Counted from the stretch's first letter, positions 1-9,328 are shown. The stretch: 64,000 bases of DNA from an uncultured Prevotellaceae bacterium (GCA_902780635.1 CACZGH010000022.1:1-64000), one strand, 5' to 3'. Numbers and translations are program-made. Notes: generated by a model not told the origin, from the letters alone.

Positions 1-13
1 TTTGTAGCAAAAA

Positions 14-44
14 CAAAGGTAACAAAAAAGGTCGAGTTCCAAGC
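14..44 (-). promoter_or_regulatory. Leftward promoter pointing out of the window
   Basis: On the minus strand a TACCTTTG box (14-21) lies 20 bases from a TTG box (42-44), matching the Bacteroidota pattern TTG-N20-TAnnTTTG. It would transcribe a gene left of the window. A hairpin at 29-58 lies between the two boxes, so it could act as an operator. No target gene is visible. Confidence 0.4.
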
Positions 45-58
45 GAGGGACTCGACCT
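29..58. repeat. GGTCGAGT hairpin in the left intergenic region
   Basis: The arms AGGTCGAGT and ACTCGACCT form a stem with a 12-base loop. Read leftward it is followed by a run of T, so it could be a terminator, but no rightward neighbour on the minus strand would use it. It overlaps the leftward promoter, which fits a regulatory hairpin equally well. Confidence 0.4.
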
Positions 59-374
59 AAATTTGTATAGGGCTCAAAAAGGTTTAGCGGACACCAATAG
101 TTGAGTATATATTTTTGAATTACAGCGTAAGGATATTCTAAAATTTTAGAATACACAAGAAAAAGCTCAAAATTTTAGAAGGTTAACATAAATTAACTGA
201 AACATGGTCAAAGCAGGGATGTAAGTAAAACTAAATGAGAGCAGAGAAGACAAAAAGCTTCAGTAAAATCTTGCGTATGTCATTTGATTTTACGAAATTT
301 GCATCATCTTTGTATGTCAAGGGCTCATGACGCTTGACGTTTAGCTGATTTATCAAACTTTAAAACTATAGACT
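59..374. other. AT-rich intergenic region before the POT transporter
   Basis: No gene is supported here. It holds a perfect 20-base palindrome at 134-153 (TATTCTAAAATTTTAGAATA) and a partial second copy of its core near 170-178. A stray TATTTTTG box at 110-117 has no good partner. The likely promoter of the downstream transporter is at 283-312. Confidence 0.5.
283..312 (+). promoter_or_regulatory. Probable promoter of the POT transporter gene
   Basis: TTTG at 283-286 is followed after 18 bases by CATCTTTG at 305-312, one mismatch from TAnnTTTG. The start codon is at 375, giving a leader of about 55 nt. Confidence 0.45.
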
Positions 375-1910
375 ATGTTCGAAGGACAACCGAAAGGATT
401 ATTTGCGTTGGCATTGGCCAACACTGGAGAGCGATTTGGCTACTACACGATGATAGCCGTTTTCGCGCTGTTTCTTAGAGCCAACTTCGGCTTTGATGCC
501 GGTTGGGCGGGAGAGATTTATGGCGACTTCCTCATGCTCGTTTATTTTCTCCCTATTCTTGGTGGTATCATGGCCGACAAGTTTGGCTTTGGTCGTATGG
601 TGACCATTGGTATCGTGATTATGTTCCTTGGCTATCTGCTACTTTCCATTCCACTGGGAGGTAAAGGTTTGGGTATCGCTGCCATGCTGGTCGCTCTGGT
701 GCTTATCAGTTTTGGCACGGGCCTCTTCAAAGGTAACCTACAGGTGATGGTGGGCAATCTCTATGACGATCCTCAGTATGCCGACAAACGCGACGCGGGC
801 TTTTCCCTTTTCTATATGGCTATCAACATCGGTGCGCTTTTCGCTCCGACAGCAGCCATCAAAATCACCGAGTATGCCCAAACACACCTCGGATATACTG
901 CTCCAGGTGAGGCCTACCACTTCGCTTTTGCTGTGGCGTGCGCTTCACTCATCCTCTCCATCGCCATCTATTATGCGTTCCGTGGCACATTCCGGCATAC
1001 AGAGGGTGGTAAGAAGAAGACTGATGATAAAATGTCTGCTGTGGCAGCAGAGCCAGAATTGACCAAGGAAGAGACCAAACAGCGTATTGTGGCACTCTGC
1101 CTCGTCTTCGCTGTAGTGATCTTCTTCTGGATGGCATTCCATCAGAATGGTCTCTCGCTGACGTATTTCGCTGATGAGTTCACCCAGAAGTCAGCATCAG
1201 GAGTACATACCATGCCATTTGATGTGATCAACTTGGTCATGGTGATCTTTATCGTCTATGCCGGTTTCTCATTCTTCCAGAGCAAGACACAGAAGGGTAA
1301 GGGCATCTCCGCGCTCATCGTTTTAGCTGCACTCGCCGTTCTTATTTATAAGTATACGAAAGCTACTGGTTCCGTCGACATCTCTGCACCTATTTTCCAG
1401 CAGTTCAACCCGTTCTATGTGGTGGCCCTCACACCGGTATCGATGGCAATCTTCGCTTATCTCGCCAACAAGGGCAAGGAACCTTCAGCTCCCCGAAAGA
1501 TCGCATACGGTATGTTGGTGGCTGGAGCCGCCTTCCTGGTGATGATGTTTGCCTCGCAGGGCCTGAACACCCCCAATGAGCAGGCTGCCATTGCCGAGAC
1601 GGGTGAGCTGGGTCCGCTGGTGTCTCCCTATTGGCTGATTTCCACCTATCTGATTTTGACCTTCGGCGAGCTGCTGTTGTCGCCCATGGGCATCTCTTTC
1701 GTTTCCAAGGTGGCACCTCCGAAGTACAAAGGTCTGATGATGGGTGGATGGTTTGGCGCCACAGCTATTGGTAACAAACTCGTGAGTGTGGGTGGCTATC
1801 TCTGGGGTGACCTGCCCCTGTGGTTGGTGTGGGGCGTGTTCATCGCTGTCTGCCTCGCTGCTGCCGTCTTCATGTTCGCTATGATGAAGCGCCTTGAGAA
1901 GGTCTGTTGA
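375..1910 (+). CDS. POT/PTR family proton-dependent di/tripeptide transporter
   Basis: The protein has 511 residues and about a dozen hydrophobic segments, the usual size for bacterial POT carriers of the major facilitator superfamily in the inner membrane. The N-terminal half carries a POT signature: the ANTGERFGYY segment near residues 15-24 fits the family ExxERFxYY-type motif, and a GTGLFKGN segment near residue 116 fits the GxGxxKxN-type region. The family imports di- and tripeptides with protons. A hydrophilic loop rich in Lys and Glu near residues 210-235 separates the halves. It converges on the MFS pair at 2025-5105, and with the S9 peptidase at 5147-7327 forms a plausible peptide-uptake neighbourhood. 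Substrate is inferred from the family. Confidence 0.88.
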   Translation: MFEGQPKGLFALALANTGERFGYYTMIAVFALFLRANFGFDAGWAGEIYGDFLMLVYFLPILGGIMADKFGFGRMVTIGIVIMFLGYLLLSIPLGGKGLGIAAMLVALVLISFGTGLFKGNLQVMVGNLYDDPQYADKRDAGFSLFYMAINIGALFAPTAAIKITEYAQTHLGYTAPGEAYHFAFAVACASLILSIAIYYAFRGTFRHTEGGKKKTDDKMSAVAAEPELTKEETKQRIVALCLVFAVVIFFWMAFHQNGLSLTYFADEFTQKSASGVHTMPFDVINLVMVIFIVYAGFSFFQSKTQKGKGISALIVLAALAVLIYKYTKATGSVDISAPIFQQFNPFYVVALTPVSMAIFAYLANKGKEPSAPRKIAYGMLVAGAAFLVMMFASQGLNTPNEQAAIAETGELGPLVSPYWLISTYLILTFGELLLSPMGISFVSKVAPPKYKGLMMGGWFGATAIGNKLVSVGGYLWGDLPLWLVWGVFIAVCLAAAVFMFAMMKRLEKVC

Positions 1911-1944
1911 CGTAATAAACCATTATCAATTAGTGGGCTGACCT

Positions 1945-1988
1945 AAGTGAACCCCAGAAGTTGGACAAAAAACTTCTGGGGTTCACTT
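1945..1988. terminator. Long perfect hairpin between convergent genes, IS-end-like
   Basis: The arms AAGTGAACCCCAGAAGTT (1945-1962) and their exact reverse complement (1971-1988) form an 18-bp stem with loop GGACAAAA. It lies between the convergent POT and MFS genes and can terminate both. The left arm plus loop (TGAACCCCAGAAGTTGGACA) resembles the terminal repeats of some IS3-family elements. No transposase is present, so a solo IS-derived palindrome is only an inference. Confidence 0.6.
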
Positions 1989-2024
1989 TAGTATAGAACA
2001 GAATGAAAGAAGGCTTTTAAAACC

Positions 2025-3404
2025 TCACTTCCTATGGATATTCGGCTGACTGAGGCCATAACCCTTGCGGCGGTCTGTGATCATCAATAGAAGGGCGATG
2101 ACAACAGCGGCGATGCCGAGCAAGGCGAAGATAACCATCGGCATGGTGAAGTCGACATGTCCAGCGCTGTCGGTGTGTTCGCCGATGACATTGCCTACAA
2201 ATATGGGTGTAAGCATCAGGCCGATATTCTGCACGAAGTATATCATACTGTAGGCAGTGCCCAACTGCTTGAGAGGCACTATCTTGGGCACGCTCGGCCA
2301 CATGGCACTGGGAACGAGTGAAAACGATACCCCGTAAAGTACCATCATCAGTGAGGCGAACCATACATTATTCAATATAGGCAGGGCCAGACAGATATGG
2401 CAGAAGGTGACCATCACACAGCCGATGAGCATCAGCAGCGACCCTCGGCCGAGCCGGTCGTAGAGCATGCCGAAGAGGGGTGTGAGTACGATGGTGCCAT
2501 AGGGCAGGATAGAGGTGATCCAGCCAGCCGTCACCGCATCGACCCCGTATTTATTGATGAGCAAGTCGGTGGCAAATTTCAGGAATGGCCGTAGACTGGA
2601 ATAGAAAGCGACACAAAGGAAGGCGATGAGCCAAAAGCCAGGATTGCGAAGCACCTTCAGGAAATCATTGAAGGTGAATTTCTCGTCGTTTTGCTGACGG
2701 TTGGGTGTCGGCGTGAGGCGATTCTGCCGATCGAACCGCTTGTCCATGAAGACATAGACGATAAACATGGCGAAGCCCATCAGCAGCAAGGCGGCACCCG
2801 CCAGGATGGGCGCTGAGAGTCCGTAGGCGTTGGCGATGACAGGGCTCATGCTGATAGCGCCGGCGGTACCCATTCTGGCCATGGCCACTTGTATGCCCAT
2901 TGCAGAGGCCAGTTCGTGACCCGTAAACCATTTGGTGACGATTTTGGAAACGGTGATGCCCGTGATGTCGCATCCTACCCCAAACATGCCAAATCCGAGT
3001 GAGGCCACCAACACCTGCGTCTTGACCGGCGAGGGTATCAGTCCGAAGAGTGTGAACGACAGGTCAGCATAGCCTTCTGGTGAGATGTACTGTACGGCAT
3101 AGTAATTGATGGCTGCCCCTGCAAGCATCATCCCTGTTGCCAAAAGTCCAGTGAAACGGATGCCAGCCTTGTCGAGGATCAGTCCGCCCCAGAACAACAT
3201 CAGAAGGAAAATGTTGAAGATACTATAGGAACCAGCATAAAACCCGTATTCCGAGGCTGTCCAGCCCATACCACCTTCCCCGATAGGGGCTTTCAGAGTG
3301 GTGGAGAGTGGTGAGACAATATCCCAGAATACATAGCCCATCATCATCACAAAAGCGGCGATGAAAAGCACTGTCCAGCGGCGGGTGGGAGATTCTTGAA
3401 GCAT
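2025..3404 (-). CDS. MFS transporter, MFSD1-like paralogue 2
   Basis: This 459-residue major facilitator superfamily protein is hydrophobic throughout, with about 12 membrane segments and a charged loop near residues 220-240. It is a paralogue of the upstream gene at 3480-5105: both begin with RWTxLxxxAxxMxxxYxxxDIxSP and end with the motif (D+++KGxGLxxPNI). A segment GCDITGITVSKIVTKWF near residue 145 matches GCEMAGITVSRGIVKWF in the neighbour. The pair lies downstream of yidC and a secreted S9 peptidase on the same strand. MFSD1-type carriers include dipeptide transporters, so peptide transport is a reasonable guess, but substrate cannot be read from sequence. Confidence 0.8.
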   Translation of the reverse strand: MLQESPTRRWTVLFIAAFVMMMGYVFWDIVSPLSTTLKAPIGEGGMGWTASEYGFYAGSYSIFNIFLLMLFWGGLILDKAGIRFTGLLATGMMLAGAAINYYAVQYISPEGYADLSFTLFGLIPSPVKTQVLVASLGFGMFGVGCDITGITVSKIVTKWFTGHELASAMGIQVAMARMGTAGAISMSPVIANAYGLSAPILAGAALLLMGFAMFIVYVFMDKRFDRQNRLTPTPNRQQNDEKFTFNDFLKVLRNPGFWLIAFLCVAFYSSLRPFLKFATDLLINKYGVDAVTAGWITSILPYGTIVLTPLFGMLYDRLGRGSLLMLIGCVMVTFCHICLALPILNNVWFASLMMVLYGVSFSLVPSAMWPSVPKIVPLKQLGTAYSMIYFVQNIGLMLTPIFVGNVIGEHTDSAGHVDFTMPMVIFALLGIAAVVIALLLMITDRRKGYGLSQPNIHRK

Positions 3405-3424
3405 GATAAAATGGAGTTATAAAA

Positions 3425-3461
3425 TTTCAGAGTATTCCAAACTCCTTGGAATACTCTGAAA
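3425..3461. terminator. Perfect 15-bp hairpin between the two MFS genes
   Basis: Arms TTTCAGAGTATTCCA (3425-3439) and TGGAATACTCTGAAA (3447-3461) flank a 7-base loop. Read leftward, the direction of both MFS genes, it is followed by a short T-rich stretch (ATTTTATA). It could partly terminate or stabilise the upstream transcript and so set different levels for the two paralogues. Confidence 0.55.
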
Positions 3462-3479
3462 ATGTATTGATCATCATAT

Positions 3480-5105
3480 TTATTTGATATTGGGCTCTTC
3501 GAGGCCAAGGCCCTTCTTCTTGTCTACGGCCTTGAGAATCAGACCTAAAATCAGGGCTGCGACACCAAGGAACGCAAACATTACGAGTGGTACGGTATGG
3601 TTAAGTTCGGTGGCTGGGGTATCCTTGGGGTTTGTTGAGTCAAGAATTATTCCATATAAAGTGGGGAAAAGCCACAAACCTATATTCTGAACCCAAAAAA
3701 TCAATGCGTAAGCAGAACCAATGATTTTGGCATCAACTAATTTAGGAACGCTTGGCCACAGTGATGCTGGAACGAGTGAGAAGGAACTTCCCAATACCAA
3801 AATCGTGATATATGCAACTATAACACCTCCTATTACATTGCCCTTGAATAGTGGAAGAATGAATGCAAATGTAAGATGACAGCCAATGAGTAAAAGGGAA
3901 CCTAATATCAGCATTGAGGCTGCTTTTCCTTTATGGTCTACATAACTGCCCAATATAGGTGTGATAAGCACGGCTAACAAGGGGAATACGGCAAAAATGG
4001 AACCGGCAGATTGTGTCATGTATCCCATGTAGCAATATACAATCAGAGCAAAAATAGAAATACCCAAAAGGATATATTTTTTATTTTTATTCTTCATGAA
4101 ATTGCTGGCGAAACCTGTTGCCGCAACTATAAGCGAAATAACATACTGGATGATGGTAGCTGTTGTACCAGCCCAGAAAGAATTTTCATCTGGAGGTGTA
4201 AGTGTTAGATTACATTGTAGCATGTTTGTCGCATATTTCTGGAATGGGAAAATGGCAGAATAGTATAGCACACAAAGAAGAGCCACCAACCAAAATCCGC
4301 TGTCGGTAAGAATCTTGCCAAGGTCACTAATCTTAAATGGGTCGTCCTTTTCTTCGGCTTCACCTGTTTGCGCGTCTAATTTACGATCCATGAAGAAATA
4401 TACGATGGTCATGATTAATGCTATGCACATGAGCACTACACCAAAGGCTACAGAACGGCTAACATCGACTTTTTCTCCCAAATGAGCAAAATAGGGAGAG
4501 AAAATCATACATGTGGCCACTCCAAGACGAGCAAGTGCCATTTCACTGCCCATGGCCATTGCCATTTCACGGCCTTTGAACCATTTCACGATACCACGGC
4601 TTACGGTTATACCAGCCATCTCGCAGCCACAACCGAAGAGCATGAATCCTGTTGCTGCACATTTTGCAGATGCTGGCATATCTGCTGCAAAAGGTAAAAC
4701 ATCTAACCATTTTTTTCCAAATGGCGGTGACCAGTTAAGGTGAGTAGTAAACCAATTGTCTATTCCGCTCCCGATAAAAGTATCGCTCACAGCATACCAC
4801 TTGATAAGGGCACCAATCAACATTACTGCTGCTGAAAGTATTGCAGTGAAGCGAACACCCATCTTGTCGAGGATGATGCCTGCGAAAATCAGAAAGAAAG
4901 CAAATACGTTAAGGAATACCTCAGAACCTTGCATTCGGCCAAATGACGAGGAGTCCCAACCACGTGTCTCTTGCATCAAGTCTTTGATAGGAGAGAGGAT
5001 GTCCATAAAAATGTATGAACAGAACATGGCCAAAGCCAAGAGCAACAATGCCGTCCAACGTATACCAGCAGAGTCGCGAAGTGTCTTTTGATTCGTAGTT
5101 GTCAT
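3480..5105 (-). CDS. MFS transporter, MFSD1-like paralogue 1
   Basis: The protein has 541 residues and about 12 membrane segments. It is longer than its downstream paralogue (459) because of extra sequence around residues 110-145 and 300-350. The shared core motifs (GCEMAGITVSRGIVKWF; SLVPASLWPSVPK; closing KKGLGLEEPNIK) show an old tandem duplication. Base composition over 3.6-4.3 kb is noticeably more AT-rich than in the paralogue. It starts 41 bases after the S9 peptidase stop, so the four leftward genes from yidC may be co-transcribed. An inner-membrane carrier for small peptides or amino acids is inferred from context only. Confidence 0.78.
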   Translation of the reverse strand: MTTTNQKTLRDSAGIRWTALLLLALAMFCSYIFMDILSPIKDLMQETRGWDSSSFGRMQGSEVFLNVFAFFLIFAGIILDKMGVRFTAILSAAVMLIGALIKWYAVSDTFIGSGIDNWFTTHLNWSPPFGKKWLDVLPFAADMPASAKCAATGFMLFGCGCEMAGITVSRGIVKWFKGREMAMAMGSEMALARLGVATCMIFSPYFAHLGEKVDVSRSVAFGVVLMCIALIMTIVYFFMDRKLDAQTGEAEEKDDPFKISDLGKILTDSGFWLVALLCVLYYSAIFPFQKYATNMLQCNLTLTPPDENSFWAGTTATIIQYVISLIVAATGFASNFMKNKNKKYILLGISIFALIVYCYMGYMTQSAGSIFAVFPLLAVLITPILGSYVDHKGKAASMLILGSLLLIGCHLTFAFILPLFKGNVIGGVIVAYITILVLGSSFSLVPASLWPSVPKLVDAKIIGSAYALIFWVQNIGLWLFPTLYGIILDSTNPKDTPATELNHTVPLVMFAFLGVAALILGLILKAVDKKKGLGLEEPNIK

Positions 5106-5146
5106 TTTTTTCTTAATATTTTTATGTCGTTATATTGTTACTGAGA

Positions 5147-7327
5147 CTATTTTAGCCATCTGTCAAGCCAGTTGAAGTAAGTGCGCTGCCAGAGCACACC
5201 ATTCTGTGGCTTGAGCACCCAGTGGTTTTCGTCAGGGAAGATGAGCAGCTCAGCCTCAATGCCTTTCATGCGGGCGGCATTGAAAGCGCTCATGCCCTGT
5301 GTGGCATTGATGCGATAGTCTTTCTCACCGTGGATGCAGAGGATGGGCGTGTCCCATTGGTCGATGAAACGGTGGGGGGAGTTGGCATAGGTCTTACGAG
5401 CATTGGCCGTCTGGTCTTTGTTCCAGTAGGCATCGTCATACTCCCAGTTGGAGAACCAGTTCTCCTCTGTCTCTGTGTACATCGCCTCAAGGTTGAAGGC
5501 TCCATCATGGGCGATGAAACACTTGAAACGCTTGTCGTGATGGCCGGCGAGATAATAGACACTGAAACCTCCGAAACTAGCACCCACGGCACCCATACGG
5601 TCTTTGTCGACGTAGGGCAGGTTGGCGGCAGCGTCGTCGATGGCGGTGAGATAGTCGCTCATGCACTGTCCGGTCCAGTCACCGCTGATCTCCTCACACC
5701 ACTCGCTGCCGAAACCTGGCAGTCCGTGACGGTTGGGAGCGATGATGACGTAGCCATGTGAGGCCATGATCATAAAGTTCCAGCGGTAGCTCCAGAATTG
5801 TGATACCGGGCTTTGTGGTCCACCCTCACAGAAAAGCAGGGTGGGGTATTTCTTGGTGGCATCGAAATGGGGTGGCAGGATAACCCAATAGAGCATATCT
5901 TTGCCATCGGTGCTCTTGACCCATCGCTGCTCCACCGACCCTTTGGCCAGCTGGTCGAGGATGTGTTTGTTCTCGTAGGTAAGCTGTGTGACCGACACCT
6001 TCTTGGCGTTCTTTGAGTTGGGTGTGATGATATAGAGGTCGGCGGGCGACATATAGTTGTGGCGCTCTACCACGATGCGCTTTCCGTCGCCTAACATCTG
6101 TAGCGAACCGAAGTCGGCCCAGCGGCAGTCGGGTGTAGCGGTTTCTATCTGGCGCAATTCTCCTTTCTGAGAGATGGAGTATAGGTTGTAGGTGCCATGC
6201 CATACGCCTGTGAAATAAATCATGGCGTCTTTGGTGTCAGACCAGCAGAAAGCGTCGACATCTGAGTCGAAACTCTCGGTGAGATAACACTTTTCGCCAG
6301 TGGCCAACTCATAAACACACAGACGGTTGCGGTCGGCTTCATAGCCGTCGCGTGCCATGCTCTGCCAGGCGATGTACTTGCCGTCGGGCGAGAATTGTGG
6401 GTTCTGATCGTAGCCAGGGTTGTTTTTTAGGTTGTCTGCAGCATTGACTTTCTGGCTGCGAAGGGTCTTGGTGGCATCCACCTTTGGATCTTTGTATCCC
6501 TCAGGCTTGCAAAGGTTGCGGGTGGTTTTATTCTCCACGTCATACAGATAGATGTCGGAATCGGTGGAGATAGAGTAGGCGAGACCGGTCTTCTTGCGGC
6601 AGGTGTAGGCGATACTCTTGGAGTCGGTGCTCCAGTCGAGTTGCTCGATGCCACCAAATGGCTCCATGGGGCACTCGTAAGGCTCGCCCTCGAGGATGTC
6701 GGTGGCGGCACCGATGCCCTCGGCAGTCACGTTGGCCACGAAGGGGTGCTGGATGCTCTCCACATAGTGATCCCAGTGGCGGTACATTAGGTCGGTCACA
6801 CGGCGACCGGTGGCTTTGGGCAGGTCAGAGGGATTTTCCTTGATGATGTCGTGGAAAGGCAATGACTTGATGAGGATGACCTTCTGGCCGTCGGGAGAGA
6901 ACTTGTAGCCCTCTACATTGCCGTCGGTGCGGCTCAGTTGCTGGCGGTTGCCACCGTCAGCGTCCATGGTCCAAATTTCGCCACCCTTGATGAAGGCGAT
7001 GCGCGTGCCCAACCAGGTGGGGTCGGTCTCGTTGTCGGCTGTTGTGGTGAGCAGCTTCTGGCCAGAACCGTCAGCATTGATGATATAGAGCACATGGTGG
7101 CTCTTGTTCTCCGGTACACTATAGTAGCCCACCTGGTAGACGATTTGCTTGCCGTCGGGAGAGGGGGCATAAGCGCTGATGCGCCCCATCGCCCACAGCC
7201 CTTCGGGTGTGAGCAGGTCGCTCTGGAGCGTGATGTTGTTCTTACCGATGTTCACTTTCTCTTGTGCGTTGGTGGGGCAGAAGCCTATTGTGGCTGCTAT
7301 GACTGCCATCATCAGTGTCTTTTTCAT
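5147..7327 (-). CDS. Secreted S9 family serine peptidase (prolyl oligopeptidase/DPP type)
   Basis: A 726-residue protein with an N-terminal signal peptide (residues 1-21, ending NAQ), a WD40-like beta-propeller of roughly residues 40-460 containing repeated xSPDGK motifs (SPDGKQIVY, SPDGQKVIL, SPDGKYIAW), and a C-terminal alpha/beta hydrolase domain. The catalytic triad is visible: Ser584 in GASFGG, Asp670 in HGEKDY, and His702 in DENHW. The family cleaves short peptides, often releasing dipeptides or acting after Pro or Ala, in the periplasm of Bacteroidota. Its ATG overlaps the yidC stop (ATGA at 7324-7327), so translation is probably coupled. Exact specificity is not readable. Together with the adjacent transporters it suggests peptide nutrition. 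Confidence 0.9.
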   Translation of the reverse strand: MKKTLMMAVIAATIGFCPTNAQEKVNIGKNNITLQSDLLTPEGLWAMGRISAYAPSPDGKQIVYQVGYYSVPENKSHHVLYIINADGSGQKLLTTTADNETDPTWLGTRIAFIKGGEIWTMDADGGNRQQLSRTDGNVEGYKFSPDGQKVILIKSLPFHDIIKENPSDLPKATGRRVTDLMYRHWDHYVESIQHPFVANVTAEGIGAATDILEGEPYECPMEPFGGIEQLDWSTDSKSIAYTCRKKTGLAYSISTDSDIYLYDVENKTTRNLCKPEGYKDPKVDATKTLRSQKVNAADNLKNNPGYDQNPQFSPDGKYIAWQSMARDGYEADRNRLCVYELATGEKCYLTESFDSDVDAFCWSDTKDAMIYFTGVWHGTYNLYSISQKGELRQIETATPDCRWADFGSLQMLGDGKRIVVERHNYMSPADLYIITPNSKNAKKVSVTQLTYENKHILDQLAKGSVEQRWVKSTDGKDMLYWVILPPHFDATKKYPTLLFCEGGPQSPVSQFWSYRWNFMIMASHGYVIIAPNRHGLPGFGSEWCEEISGDWTGQCMSDYLTAIDDAAANLPYVDKDRMGAVGASFGGFSVYYLAGHHDKRFKCFIAHDGAFNLEAMYTETEENWFSNWEYDDAYWNKDQTANARKTYANSPHRFIDQWDTPILCIHGEKDYRINATQGMSAFNAARMKGIEAELLIFPDENHWVLKPQNGVLWQRTYFNWLDRWLK

Positions 7328-9225
7328 GATTGAAGTCCTTTTTTCTTTCGTTCGAGTTCCTCGCGTTTGCGCTGCATCTCCTGCTGTTGTTTCTGCATGG
7401 CTTCCAGGCGTGCGGCCAGACCGCTCTGCTTCTTGGGGTTGTTCTTGTTTTCCTTGTAGCGTGCCTCTAAGATGGCGAGGAGTTTGGCGTCATTGGTGGT
7501 CTTGCGCAGCGTGAACATGATGGCGGCGCTGAAGAAGAGTGACACAAAATAGTAGAAGTTAAGACCGGCGGAGTAGTCGTTGAAGATGAAGAAGAACATC
7601 ACCGGCATGAGGTACATCATCCACTGCATCATCTTCATCTGCTCAGCCTGCTGGCCCACCATCTGGTCTTTCTGCTGGCGCATGGTCATCATGGAGTAGA
7701 GCACGTTGGAGACGCAGAAGAGGATACAAGTGAGTGAGAGGTGGTCGCCGATGGCCCAGTAGCTCTTGCCCCATTCGATGATGGGGTCGTAGGTGGAGAG
7801 GTCTTTGATCCAGAGGAAGCTCTCGCCGCGCAGTTGGATGGCGTTGGGCACGAAGTTGAACATCGCGATCCAGATAGGCATCTGTATGAGCATGGGCAGA
7901 CAGCCGCTCAGCGGGCTGACACCATATTGTGAGTAGAGCTGCATCATCGCCTGCTGTTTCTGCATGGCGTCCTCCGGCTTGTCATACTGTTTGGTAGCCT
8001 CTTCAAGTTTGGGTTTGAGCACACGCATCTTGGCCGAGCTCATGTAGCTTTTCTTGACCAGTGGATAGGTGATGAGTTTCAGGATGAGTGTGATGATGAT
8101 GAGCACGATACCCATGTTGAGCCCTGCCTTGGTGAGCCAGTCAAAGACATAGAGGGTGAACCAACGGTTGATATAGCGGAACAGCGGCCAGCCTAAGTAG
8201 ACCAGGCGCTCCATGTCGAGCTCTTTGCCGAAGCGGCTCTCTTTTTCCACCTTCTTCAGCAATTGGAAATCGTTGGGTCCGTAGTAGAACTCCAGTTCGG
8301 TGGCTTCCTTGCCGGTGGGGTCGAAAGTGGTCTCCAAGTCGGCGTTGTATTTCTTCAGGTAGCCTGTCGTCTTGTCCTGAGGGATGCTGGTGAGGGAGGT
8401 GTTGGCGGCAAACTCGGTCTTGGCAATCATCACCGCGCTGAAGAACTGGTTCTTGAAAGCAACCCAGTCGAGCGGATCTTCGATTTTCTCGTCTATCTTC
8501 TCTGATGTCTCGTTCAGATAGTCTGTGCCGGAGCCTTTCTCCTTGTAAGTGAGGGTGGCATAGCGATTCTCAAAAGAGTGTCCTTTCTCCTGTTGTTTGC
8601 AGTTCTCGCTCCATGCGATATTTACCTTGTTGGTCTTGGTGGAGAACAGACCGCCCATGCCTGTCACTTTCAGTGCGAAGTGCATCATATAGTCTTTGCC
8701 CAGCAGATAACTCATCTCAATGCTGCGGCCGTTGCCACCGTCGGCGGTCATGGTCACAGTGGAGTCGGTCACCTCTGAGGGGGTGAAATACAGGTCTTGG
8801 GTGGCAATGTTGTCCTCTTTGCCTTCCAGTTTGAAATCCAGTTTCTGGTCTTTCTCGTCGAAAAGAGTCACATCAGCATTACCATTGCGGTCTTTGAAGT
8901 CCTTGACCACTACTTTGGTCACTGTGCCGCCCTTGGTGCTGAGGGTGATGGCCACTTTGTCGTTCTTGAGCACTACATCGCTTGCCGTGCCACTGAGGGC
9001 ACTGTGAAACAGGGCCGTCGTGTCGAGTTTGGCCTGGGCGATGGCAGCAGTCTTTTTGGCTTCCTCTACTTTCTTTGCCTCTGCGGCTTTTTTCTTCTCG
9101 GCTTCCATCTTCTCCACCTGTTCTTGCTGGGCTTTCAGCTCTTCCTCGGTGGGACGGTTCCACCAGCTGAAACCTATCAGGATGGCGGCAATCAGCACGA
9201 AGCCGATGATTGTGTTTTTGTCCAT
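7324..9225 (-). CDS. yidC: Membrane protein insertase YidC
   Basis: YidC inserts and folds inner-membrane proteins with or without SecYEG. This 633-residue copy has the Gram-negative layout: an N-terminal anchor (residues about 5-22), a Lys/Glu/Ala-rich coiled stretch (about 25-65), a large periplasmic beta domain to about residue 350, then the conserved 60KD_IMP membrane core, with the YSQYGVSPLSGCLPMLIQMP signature near residue 440. The C-terminus is a basic, Gln/Lys-rich tail (about 590-633), common in Bacteroidota and used for ribosome contact. In relatives yidC often follows pyrG; here no pyrG is present and yidC is the first gene of the leftward unit with its own promoter at 9298-9328. 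Confidence 0.96.
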   Translation of the reverse strand: MDKNTIIGFVLIAAILIGFSWWNRPTEEELKAQQEQVEKMEAEKKKAAEAKKVEEAKKTAAIAQAKLDTTALFHSALSGTASDVVLKNDKVAITLSTKGGTVTKVVVKDFKDRNGNADVTLFDEKDQKLDFKLEGKEDNIATQDLYFTPSEVTDSTVTMTADGGNGRSIEMSYLLGKDYMMHFALKVTGMGGLFSTKTNKVNIAWSENCKQQEKGHSFENRYATLTYKEKGSGTDYLNETSEKIDEKIEDPLDWVAFKNQFFSAVMIAKTEFAANTSLTSIPQDKTTGYLKKYNADLETTFDPTGKEATELEFYYGPNDFQLLKKVEKESRFGKELDMERLVYLGWPLFRYINRWFTLYVFDWLTKAGLNMGIVLIIITLILKLITYPLVKKSYMSSAKMRVLKPKLEEATKQYDKPEDAMQKQQAMMQLYSQYGVSPLSGCLPMLIQMPIWIAMFNFVPNAIQLRGESFLWIKDLSTYDPIIEWGKSYWAIGDHLSLTCILFCVSNVLYSMMTMRQQKDQMVGQQAEQMKMMQWMMYLMPVMFFFIFNDYSAGLNFYYFVSLFFSAAIMFTLRKTTNDAKLLAILEARYKENKNNPKKQSGLAARLEAMQKQQQEMQRKREELERKKKGLQS

Positions 9226-9297
9226 ATTTAATTGTTCTTGTTGGGTGCGGTTCCTCTAGCTTTGGCAGACGAAGCCGCATTATTATTTATTAAGGTG

Positions 9298-9328
9298 CAA
9301 AATTACACATTTTTTGCGTAACAGACAA
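9298..9328 (-). promoter_or_regulatory. Promoter of the yidC unit
   Basis: On the minus strand TTG (9326-9328) is followed after 20 bases by TAATTTTG (9298-9305), a perfect Bacteroidota match. The leader to the yidC ATG is about 65 nt. Confidence 0.7.

Noticed and set aside
1-374. Insertion-sequence end near 85-105 (GGTTTAGCGGACACCAATAG)
   Set aside because: The word vaguely resembles IS terminal repeats, but there is no transposase, no matching second end and no target duplication.
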